From Hungatella sp. UBA5385 (GTDB lineage: Bacteria > Bacillota > Clostridia > Lachnospirales > Lachnospiraceae), in assembly GCA_002409995.1 (NCBI GenBank), contig DHOR01000029.1:1-21553 (forward strand): a stretch of DNA of 21,553 nt. The letters are read 5' to 3'. Below the pieces are notes generated by a model that worked only from the letters and a program-made list of their open reading frames with translations, did no database searches and was not told the origin of the DNA. The position numbers were made by a program, and so were the translations under genes. This document shows positions 14,773-21,553 of this stretch, piece after piece (positions within the stretch are counted from its first letter, which is position 1; the number at the start of each line of letters is the position of its first letter).

Positions 14773-16743
14773 ATGGTGGAATTTGAGGATATATTAGCGA
14801 GGCATTACGAGCTGGAAGTATGTTTGAATGAAGAAGCTATTGAAGAAATTTTAAGGGAGCAAAATCCAGATGGACGGTTTAGAGGTATTTCAACCGAGGA
14901 AAAAGACACGGAAAATGATTGCCGTTTCTTACATTGCAGCATGGTAAGATGGCTGGCATCAGGAGCATATTTCTATGGACAGGAGAAATATATTCAAGCA
15001 GTTTTAAAAGGAGTAGATGCATGGCGAGACATGAAATTCGAAAAAGCTGCAGATTGGTTTCATAACTCTATTTTTATTCCGCGTATGCTTTTGGATACGC
15101 TTCTTTTGATGAGAGATAAACTTGGAAAAGAGAGAGAAGCATTTTTAATCCATGAGATACAGAAAGCTTATACAGAAGAACGATATAAGTTTGATATTGG
15201 AGCAAACATTATATGGGCCAGCAGTATAAGACTTCATCTTGCATGCTATTTGCATGATAAGGAGATGTTTGAAGAAGCAATCAAACGAATAAATGAGGAA
15301 ATGCGTTTTTCAGACCAGCACACAGAAGAGGATAAACAATGGAGAAAGAATCATTGGAGAAAGTATATAGACAATGAAATCAAAGAAGATATTTATGAGG
15401 GAGTGCAAAGAGATTTTAGCTTTTTTGAACATGGTCCGCTTCTTCATACAGGTGCGTATGGAAAAGCATATTTTTCAACATTATGTCAGATATGTTATGA
15501 ACTGAAGGAGACCAAGTATCTGGATGAGGAAAGCATACATCTGCTGGTTGATTTTCTTCTGGAGCATTACCAGTGGACGATATTAGGAGAAGTACAGGAT
15601 TATAATGTGATTGGTCGCCAGATAGCAGCAAAACCCACAGCGGATCAAAATCTGACTAAGCTGGAATCGAGATTTTCTTTCGAAGAACTTATTGAAATAC
15701 TGTTGAATAGTAATTTGTGTTACCGGACAAAAGAAATAAAAGATCTAAAAAAGCGGGTTGAAGAAAGAAAAAGAACTGTTACAGGAACAAAGTATTTTCC
15801 AATTGGCAAATATCTTGTTCACCAGGAAGAGTCTATGGCAATAACTGTTCGTATGACAGACTGTAACTTACTTGCCTCAGAATCGGTCAATTGGGAAAAT
15901 TTGAAATGCTGGTATCTGGGAGATGGGGTTCAGTATATTTATACCGATGGAAAAGACTATGATGGCGTATTTCCAGTATATGAATGGGATAAAATACCAG
16001 GAACTACTGTAGAAACAAAACCGATTAAAGTACTGGATCAAAAGCAGCATATTGCTGTAGACGGCTCGTCTTCATCTGCTTGCGGCGGGATTTCTGATGG
16101 AATAATTGGAGCAGCTGCCATGGAACTGGTGAGAGATGATCTGACGGCTAGAAAAGCCTGGTTCTGCTTTGAAGGAGAGGTGGTTTCTCTGGGCAGCAAT
16201 ATCACCTGTGGCGGCTGTTTTCCAGTACTGACTACAGTGAATCAGATGTTGAAACGAGGAACGGTATCTGTTAGCAGAAACAGGAGATCAGAAAAAGAGG
16301 ACTATGTTTATGACTGGGTTGGTCATCATAAAATTGCATATCTGTTTGGCGAAGATGAGCAGGTCAGAATAAATGTGGGCGAACAAACAGGAGATTGGAA
16401 TGATATTACATATGACCGATCAGGAGTACGACCGGAAGAGGACATGCCCTGTGCCAGTGAGATGGTAACAATTTGGATTGAGCATGGAATTAAACCCGAT
16501 AACAATTGTTATGAATATAAAATCGTTCCATGGCAGGAGGGAGAAATTCCAAAATCACAGACAGAGGTTCTGGCAAATACCGGAAAAGTGCAGGCAGCAG
16601 CACAGGGAGATTTTATGCTGGCTGTTTTCTGGGAACCAGGAGAACTGGAATTTCAGGGGCAGAAAATTATTGCTGATGAGCCGTGTGTAATATGTGCCTC
16701 AAATGGTGATGTAAAAAAATCCGAATTGCAGAAAAAACAATAA
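14773..16743 (+). CDS. Polysaccharide lyase family 8 enzyme, apparently cytoplasmic
   Basis: A 656-residue protein with the PL8 layout: helical toroid (about 1-340), central beta-sandwich (about 345-590) and a short C-terminal beta domain. PL8 lyases cleave uronic-acid-containing polymers (hyaluronan, chondroitin, xanthan) by beta-elimination. In numbering from this start, candidate catalytic residues are N145 in DIGANIIW, H220 and Y229 in EHGPLLHTGAYG (nine apart, as in known PL8 enzymes) and R282 in NVIGRQI. Fold markers NWENLKCWYLGDG, WDKIPGTTVE and KAWFCFEGEVVSLGSNIT are clear. There is no signal peptide or anchor, unlike classical secreted PL8 enzymes. The second Arg of the usual GR-x-x-x-R stretch is missing. 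It heads the locus with the importer genes, suggesting action on imported oligosaccharides. The exact substrate cannot be read. Confidence 0.86.
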   Translation: MVEFEDILARHYELEVCLNEEAIEEILREQNPDGRFRGISTEEKDTENDCRFLHCSMVRWLASGAYFYGQEKYIQAVLKGVDAWRDMKFEKAADWFHNSIFIPRMLLDTLLLMRDKLGKEREAFLIHEIQKAYTEERYKFDIGANIIWASSIRLHLACYLHDKEMFEEAIKRINEEMRFSDQHTEEDKQWRKNHWRKYIDNEIKEDIYEGVQRDFSFFEHGPLLHTGAYGKAYFSTLCQICYELKETKYLDEESIHLLVDFLLEHYQWTILGEVQDYNVIGRQIAAKPTADQNLTKLESRFSFEELIEILLNSNLCYRTKEIKDLKKRVEERKRTVTGTKYFPIGKYLVHQEESMAITVRMTDCNLLASESVNWENLKCWYLGDGVQYIYTDGKDYDGVFPVYEWDKIPGTTVETKPIKVLDQKQHIAVDGSSSSACGGISDGIIGAAAMELVRDDLTARKAWFCFEGEVVSLGSNITCGGCFPVLTTVNQMLKRGTVSVSRNRRSEKEDYVYDWVGHHKIAYLFGEDEQVRINVGEQTGDWNDITYDRSGVRPEEDMPCASEMVTIWIEHGIKPDNNCYEYKIVPWQEGEIPKSQTEVLANTGKVQAAAQGDFMLAVFWEPGELEFQGQKIIADEPCVICASNGDVKKSELQKKQ

Positions 16744-16771
16744 AAGGATAATTTCAAACCAGTATAAGTCA

Positions 16772-16800
16772 AAGACATTAGAGGCTGATTCAGATATAGT
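16772..16800 (+). promoter_or_regulatory. Predicted promoter of the transporter genes
   Basis: AAGACA (16772-16777) and TATAGT (16795-16800) are spaced 17 bp, matching the lyase promoter in both hexamers, the spacing and the flanking CAAAGACAT. It lies in the 85-nt gap after the lyase gene, about 28 nt before the permease start. Confidence 0.6.
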
Positions 16801-16828
16801 ATAGCCATAGAACAAAAGGAGGCGCTAT

Positions 16829-17731
16829 ATGAAGCTTGGTCATAGAACAATCAACAAACAAGTGAAGGAAAATATGATGGGCTATTTGTTTATCCTTCCA
16901 CAGTTTTTGGGTGTTATCGTATTTTCTGTCATTCCCATCGTATTTTCTCTATATTTAAGTTTTACAGAATGGGATTTTTTGTCAGGATTCAGCAATATTA
17001 AGTGGATAGGAATGAAAAATTTTATAGACATTTGGAAAGATGTGGCATTTACGGATTCCCTGAAGAATACACTGGTTTTTTCCGTAGCTACTATTGTATT
17101 TGAGTTGGGGCTTGGTGTAGTTGTGGCAGTATTGATTGATAAGTATGTGTACGCCAGTAACTATTTTAAGGTTGTGTTTTTTATACCATACATATCCAGT
17201 TTGGTGGCGGTGTCTGTAGTATTTAAGGCAATACTGCAGCCTAGCTTTGGACCGGTAAACCAGTTTTTGATGGCGATTGGTATTACTAATCCGCCAAAGT
17301 GGTTTGGAGACTATAGATGGTCGCTGACAGCTGTTATTATGCTGACGGTCTGGAGGGATTTGGGGTATTATGTCATCGTATTTCTTGCAGCGGTAAAGGG
17401 TGTTTCCAAGGAACTGTATGAGGCCGCCGCTTTGGACGGTGGAAATGGTCTGCAGCAATTTTGGTATATTACCCTTCCTTTGGTTAAGCCTACCACATTT
17501 TTTCTGATGGTAACAGGAATCATCGGATCCTTTAAAGCTTTTGATCAGATTGCGGTAACTACACAGGGAGGGCCGGGAACTTCATCTTCCGTCCTGGTGT
17601 ACTATATCTATAACAGTGCCTTCCGTTTTTATAAGATGGGATATGCAAGCGCTATGGCCTGGGTACTATTTGTGTTGATTTTTATTATCACATTAATTCA
17701 ATGGAAATATCAGAAAATAGATGTGGAGTAG
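16829..17731 (+). CDS. CUT1 sugar ABC transporter permease (UgpA/MsmF type)
   Basis: A 300-residue inner-membrane subunit of a carbohydrate importer, with about six transmembrane spans beginning at MGYLFILPQFLGVIVFSVIP. The ATPase-contacting EAA loop reads EAAALDGGNGLQQFWYITLP, near residues 197-216, and is intact. AAGGAGG lies 6 nt before the ATG. It pairs with the next permease to form the translocation channel. CUT1 systems take up oligosaccharides, which fits the neighbouring lyase. No gene for the ATPase subunit is present nearby, so a shared MsmK-like ATPase encoded elsewhere is likely. Confidence 0.93.
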   Translation: MKLGHRTINKQVKENMMGYLFILPQFLGVIVFSVIPIVFSLYLSFTEWDFLSGFSNIKWIGMKNFIDIWKDVAFTDSLKNTLVFSVATIVFELGLGVVVAVLIDKYVYASNYFKVVFFIPYISSLVAVSVVFKAILQPSFGPVNQFLMAIGITNPPKWFGDYRWSLTAVIMLTVWRDLGYYVIVFLAAVKGVSKELYEAAALDGGNGLQQFWYITLPLVKPTTFFLMVTGIIGSFKAFDQIAVTTQGGPGTSSSVLVYYIYNSAFRFYKMGYASAMAWVLFVLIFIITLIQWKYQKIDVE

Positions 17732-17743
17732 GGGGTGTTGAAA

Positions 17744-18580
17744 ATGAATAGAAAAATAAATGTCGTACGCATATTAATAACGGCAATCATGTTCGCTGCC
17801 TCACTGATTATGATGCTGCCACTTGTCTGGATGGTGTCTGCCTCCTGTAAAATAGAGCAGGACGTATTTGCTTATCCGATTGAATGGATTCCTACGCGTT
17901 GGAACGCTATAGAAAACTATACAAAGGTTATATTGGAGAACCAGTTTTTTAAAAATTACTTAAACTCTTTTATCCAAACAGGTAGTGTGGTTGTATTGAG
18001 CCTGCTTCTGAGTTCTATTTGTGCTTATGCATTTGCTAAAATCAAATTTAAGGGAAGAGATCAGTTGTTCATTTTTTTGCTGGCTCTTATGATGATACCA
18101 CCACAGTTGACGTTAATACCAAGATTTATGATTATACAGAAGATGCATCTGTATAACACCTTAACCGGATTGATTCTGATGGAGATTTTCTCTGTATATG
18201 GTGTTTTTATGCTGAGACAGTTTATGATGTCCATTCCCGATTCTATATGTGAATCAGGAATGATGGATGGAGCAGGTCATGTTACTATATTTTCAATGAT
18301 TGTATTCCCCATGATGAAACCGGCACTGGCAACACTGGGAATTCTTAAAACAGTATGGACCTGGAATGATTATCAGGGACCTATGGTATTCCTGACATCA
18401 AAAGAGAAGTTTACTGTGCAGCTTGCAGTGCAGCAGTTTTCCCAGGCAGATGGAATGACACCGATCTATTCCCTGGTTATGACAGGGGCGGTTATTTCCA
18501 CTTTGCCCTTAATCATTCTGTTTATTTTATTCCAATCTCAGGTAATCGATGGTATTGCAGTGGGAGCGGTAAAAGGATAA
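17744..18580 (+). CDS. CUT1 sugar ABC transporter permease (MsmG/UgpE type)
   Basis: The second channel subunit, 278 residues with about six spans starting at VRILITAIMFAASLIMMLPLV. The EAA-like loop is ESGMMDGAGHVTIFSMIVFP, in which the usual E-A-A is E-S-G, with the conserved Asp-Gly-Ala retained. It is followed by the typical TWNDYQGPMVF segment. The ATG at 17744 is preferred (purine-rich AGGGGG about 8 nt upstream), though in-frame GTG and TTG codons at 17735 and 17738 also exist. It is 12 nt after the first permease and 30 nt before the binding-protein gene. Confidence 0.92.
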   Translation: MNRKINVVRILITAIMFAASLIMMLPLVWMVSASCKIEQDVFAYPIEWIPTRWNAIENYTKVILENQFFKNYLNSFIQTGSVVVLSLLLSSICAYAFAKIKFKGRDQLFIFLLALMMIPPQLTLIPRFMIIQKMHLYNTLTGLILMEIFSVYGVFMLRQFMMSIPDSICESGMMDGAGHVTIFSMIVFPMMKPALATLGILKTVWTWNDYQGPMVFLTSKEKFTVQLAVQQFSQADGMTPIYSLVMTGAVISTLPLIILFILFQSQVIDGIAVGAVKG

Positions 18581-18610
18581 AATTAAAAAAATAAGGAGGT
18601 AAGGATTTTT

Positions 18611-20020
18611 ATGAAGAGCAAGAGAAGAGCAATCTCAATGGGACTGGCTGCTGTGATAGCCATGACCGGACTGGCTGGATGCGGCGGGAACGCAACAGAT
18701 GGAGTAGGAACAACAGAGGCAATAAAAGCAGAGCAGACAGAGGTACAGTCAACAACAAAGAAAGAGGCAGAATCCCAAGAGGAGAAGGTAACTATTCATT
18801 TTGCTACCTGGATTGCAGAAGGGCAGACCGATAGTATTAATGGATTTTACGAGGCAGTAGCGAAGTTTAATGAGACATATCCCAATATTGAGGTAATTCT
18901 AGATCTTCAGCCTACCAATAAAGCCGATGACTTTGAGCAGAAGTATAATTTGCTGCTTCTGGGAGGCGATAAGACGGATATTATTGAGAATAAATCTATG
19001 GAGATTTATATAAGCCGTGCGGAGAAAGGGCTATTTGCACCAATTGATGATTACATGACTGTGGATGGCACTACCATGGATGAATATCGTGTGTCTACCA
19101 AATTAGATGATGGGAAAATCTATGGGCTTCCAAGTGACTCTGTAGCGAATCTGGTGTTGCTGAATAAAGATGCACTGGAAGAGGCTGGTCTGGCACTTCC
19201 GTCAGCTGACTGGACATGGGATGACTATGCTGAATATGCAAAAAAGCTGACAAAGGAAGTTGATGGTAAGAAGAGATATGGTTCAGTAGCACCTTTCTGG
19301 GGCGATCCAGTTATGTACTATTTGGCTGTGGCACAGTCTAAAGATGATAATCCATTGTTTAAAGACGCTGAACACCATAATTTTGATGATCCAGTGCTAA
19401 AAGAGTGGCTGGATTACAAATATCAGTTAGGAAATGTGGATAAAAGTGAGATTTCGTACACGGACTATACTACAGGAAGCCTGAACTACCAGTCAGAATT
19501 TTTCAATGGAAATGCCGCTATGCTGGTAACCGGTATATTCAGCCTTGGAAGTATTGCCAATATTGAAAATTTCCCACATGATTTTAAGACTGCTGTTGCA
19601 ATTATGCCAAGATGGAAGGACAGCCCTCTGGGAGCTGAGCGGGATGGCTGCGGAATTTATGGAATTAATGCAACAATCGATGATGCTAAAAAGGAGGCCG
19701 CCTATAAGTTTATGAGGTACTATTCTGAAGAAGGACTGCTGTATGTGGGCAAGGTCCCATGTTACAAAGATGTGGATTATGATGTGGTTTTAGACAGTGT
19801 AGAAGGTTCTCATCCGGAGCTGGTGGATAAAGAGTCGTTGGTTGAGTATCTTTCCAATCCAGACAGACATTCTCATGTGGTTAAGACCTTGCCGCCCAGT
19901 GATGCAGAGATGAAAAATATCTTAAAAGAAGAGGCAGATAAATATATGAGTGATGGCCAGACTCTGGACGAGGCTATTGCAAATATGTGTAAACGTGGGG
20001 ATGTTGTTTTAGCGCAGTAA
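18611..20020 (+). CDS. Lipoprotein sugar-binding protein of the ABC importer (family 1)
   Basis: A 469-residue extracellular solute-binding protein. A basic N-terminus and hydrophobic stretch lead to the lipobox LAGC (21-24), so the mature protein is anchored by lipid on Cys24. A Thr/Glu/Lys-rich tether (about 28-58) precedes the two-lobed family 1 domain, which opens with VTIHFATWI. Other family features are LPSDSVANLVLLNKDALEEAG and the NGNAAMLVTGIF segment. AAGGAGGT is 10 nt before the ATG. It is last among the transport genes rather than first, as is commoner. It delivers the ligand to the two permeases; ligand identity is unknown. Confidence 0.94.
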   Translation: MKSKRRAISMGLAAVIAMTGLAGCGGNATDGVGTTEAIKAEQTEVQSTTKKEAESQEEKVTIHFATWIAEGQTDSINGFYEAVAKFNETYPNIEVILDLQPTNKADDFEQKYNLLLLGGDKTDIIENKSMEIYISRAEKGLFAPIDDYMTVDGTTMDEYRVSTKLDDGKIYGLPSDSVANLVLLNKDALEEAGLALPSADWTWDDYAEYAKKLTKEVDGKKRYGSVAPFWGDPVMYYLAVAQSKDDNPLFKDAEHHNFDDPVLKEWLDYKYQLGNVDKSEISYTDYTTGSLNYQSEFFNGNAAMLVTGIFSLGSIANIENFPHDFKTAVAIMPRWKDSPLGAERDGCGIYGINATIDDAKKEAAYKFMRYYSEEGLLYVGKVPCYKDVDYDVVLDSVEGSHPELVDKESLVEYLSNPDRHSHVVKTLPPSDAEMKNILKEEADKYMSDGQTLDEAIANMCKRGDVVLAQ

Positions 20021-20047
20021 ACAAAGGCCAATTCCTTGGTATTCTTC

Positions 20048-20076
20048 TTGCATAAGGTATAAACAGAAGATATAAT
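20048..20076 (+). promoter_or_regulatory. Near-consensus promoter of the sensor kinase gene
   Basis: TTGCAT (20048-20053) and a perfect TATAAT (20071-20076) are spaced 17 bp, in the 114-nt gap after the binding-protein gene. It suggests constitutive kinase expression, separate from the weak promoters of the lyase and transporter. No clear terminator is seen between the binding-protein stop and this promoter. Confidence 0.75.
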
Positions 20077-20134
20077 TGTGGGTAGAACGTATGTTTTTAC
20101 AGTGTGCACAATAGTAAGAAGGCGGGAGTGGAAA

Positions 20135-21553
20135 ATGAGAAGAGGCAGGCTTTCATTGTTTCAAAAGCTCATGTTTTTTATGATAGCTACAGTGGCGGTT
20201 CCGATGATTTGGAGTGAGGTACGCTCCAACTCAACAATCTCGAATATACTGGAAAAACAGGAAGCATTGGAGATGAGAGATTCAGTAAATCTAACTGCAA
20301 ATAATATCGATGGTGTAATGAGGAGCCTGGTTCTTCAGATATTAGGATTATGTCAGGATGAAGACGTGATTGAAATTGCGGAAGAACTTAAAGCACCATA
20401 TATTAGTGCTGAAAAGATGAATCAGCTGAAGCTTCGCTTTATCGACCGCTCAGATCAGGTGATGCAGGTAGACCGCGTTTATAAGCTTGATATGCGGATA
20501 TACACCATGCTGGCGGCGGAAGGGGAATATGGGTTATTTAATTTTACATGTCAGCAGAAGGAATTCAAAGAGTGCCTTTCTGAGCTGAAAAAGAAAACAA
20601 CAAAAAATCCATATACCATCCGCTGGCTGGGCCTTTTGAACAATTATGATGCATATCATTTTAAACATGAGGCGAATCTGATTGTATTGGGAATGCAGTT
20701 GGATAATGGAATATCACAGGGGGAGGAAGCGATGTTATGGATGGGCGTGACCGAACTGGCATTCCGCAAAAGCCTGATACCTGATGGAAGCAAGATAAAG
20801 GATGTCTTTCTTCTCGATGAAAATTACACAATTCTTTCGGCAGGCCATCCAGAATATGTAGGGAGAAGCATGGAAGAATTTCTAGACACCAATCTGTTTC
20901 AAATGGATGAAGGTCAGATGATAGGAGTAGATACATCAGAAGGAAAAGTCATTCTGACATACAAGAAACTGGACAACTGTCCCTGGATGATTGTAGACAT
21001 GTCTCCTTATCAAAACGTGTTATCTAAAGTTACGGAGATCAATCAGAATAGATTTATGGTTAATATTATTTATATTATGGTATTTATGATCATAGCGGCA
21101 TTCCTTGTAGACCAGATTACCAGGCCACTACGCTGGCTGCAAAAAGAGATGCAGGAATTCCAACCGGGAGAAGAAGTGGAGACAACAAGAAAATCGCCTT
21201 CTTTTATGGGGAAGGAAGTAAGTCAGTTGTATCAATGTTATTATAATATGACAGGTAATATCAGCGAGCTGATGGTAGAAAACGAAAGGATACAGAAGAA
21301 AAAAAGAGAGGCTGAGCTGCGGGCTTTACAAGCTCAGATTAAACCACATTTCTTATTTAATACTCTGATGTCCATCCGTTGTGCCATTGGAAATGGGAAT
21401 TCGAAAAAAGCATCAGATATGGCATTATATTTGTCAAAACTTCTGAGAAATACTATTGTGAAAGGTGAAGAGGTTGTTCCTTTGAAAGAGGAAATCTCTA
21501 TTATCAACACATATATCTGCCTTCAGAATATGCGAAGCTATCAGCAGATTCAG
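20135..21553 (+). CDS. YesM/LytS-type sensor histidine kinase, 3' end beyond the window
   Basis: An open frame of 473 codons runs off the window end without a stop. One transmembrane segment lies at about 11-27 and a second at about 309-327. Between them is a roughly 280-residue extracellular sensing region, probably Cache-like. A HAMP-like linker follows (about 328-385), then the phosphorylation box ELRALQAQIKPHFLFNT with the probable phosphohistidine H405. The Gly-rich ATPase domain is not yet reached. GGGAG is 6 nt before the ATG. Such kinases pair with AraC-type response regulators and control nearby CUT1 importers. The regulator gene is expected just downstream, and control of the lyase and transporter promoters is inferred. 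Confidence 0.93.
   Translation, partial: MRRGRLSLFQKLMFFMIATVAVPMIWSEVRSNSTISNILEKQEALEMRDSVNLTANNIDGVMRSLVLQILGLCQDEDVIEIAEELKAPYISAEKMNQLKLRFIDRSDQVMQVDRVYKLDMRIYTMLAAEGEYGLFNFTCQQKEFKECLSELKKKTTKNPYTIRWLGLLNNYDAYHFKHEANLIVLGMQLDNGISQGEEAMLWMGVTELAFRKSLIPDGSKIKDVFLLDENYTILSAGHPEYVGRSMEEFLDTNLFQMDEGQMIGVDTSEGKVILTYKKLDNCPWMIVDMSPYQNVLSKVTEINQNRFMVNIIYIMVFMIIAAFLVDQITRPLRWLQKEMQEFQPGEEVETTRKSPSFMGKEVSQLYQCYYNMTGNISELMVENERIQKKKREAELRALQAQIKPHFLFNTLMSIRCAIGNGNSKKASDMALYLSKLLRNTIVKGEEVVPLKEEISIINTYICLQNMRSYQQIQ

Noticed and set aside
16982..17458. 158-codon open frame antisense to the first permease
   Set aside because: It shadows an intact permease gene; composition is unlike a protein-coding sequence and no ribosome site is seen.
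20090..20113. Seven-codon leader peptide ahead of the kinase gene
   Set aside because: It has no ribosome site or coding character and is no more than chance.

Overview
The window looks like chromosomal DNA of a low-GC, Gram-positive gut-type Clostridia, most likely Lachnospiraceae. The basis is AAGGAGG-type ribosome binding sites, Bacillus/Clostridium-style promoters, a CIRCE operator, the long (type 2) PyrF, a PyrK/PyrD class 1B pair, and a YesM/LytS-type histidine kinase beside a CUT1 sugar importer. The genus is inferred from family resemblance only.

Region 1 (1-4137): a perfect palindrome at the left edge, then a leftward tandem-GNAT acetyltransferase. Divergent from it is a rightward pair, oligopeptidase F (pepF, apparent TTG start) and a TM1586-like nitroreductase. 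These converge on a leftward small heat-shock gene (hsp20) across an 18-bp bidirectional terminator. hsp20 has a strong promoter whose -35 box lies inside a CIRCE (HrcA) operator.

Region 2 (4175-7790): pyrimidine operon pyrF-pyrK-pyrD-pyrE, ending with a 49-residue single-span membrane protein and a terminator. It covers dihydroorotate to UMP.

Region 3 (7807-10728): a tightly coupled set of VanZ-like membrane protein, 106-residue membrane protein and a 689-residue M29-type aminopeptidase with a long unassigned N-terminal half. It ends at a second copy of the palindrome seen at 1-45.

Region 4 (10741-14634): purine genes purE-purM-purN-purD behind a good promoter and an AT-rich, repeat-bearing leader, ending at a strong hairpin. 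purH is absent from the purN/purD junction, where many Firmicutes carry it.

Region 5 (14628-21553): a carbohydrate-use locus. A family-8 polysaccharide lyase without a signal peptide is followed by two CUT1 permeases, a lipoprotein solute-binding protein and the start of a two-component sensor kinase cut by the window end. No transport ATPase is encoded here. The lyase and transporter genes have near-identical weak promoters (CAAAGACAT, 16 bp, TATAGT), while the kinase has its own near-consensus promoter. I infer a system that imports an acidic oligosaccharide and cleaves it in the cytoplasm, switched on by the kinase and an off-window regulator. It is the most interesting system in the window, with the paired palindromes second.

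No tRNA, rRNA, CRISPR array, insertion sequence or riboswitch was recognised. No gene-free stretch exceeds 300 bases.
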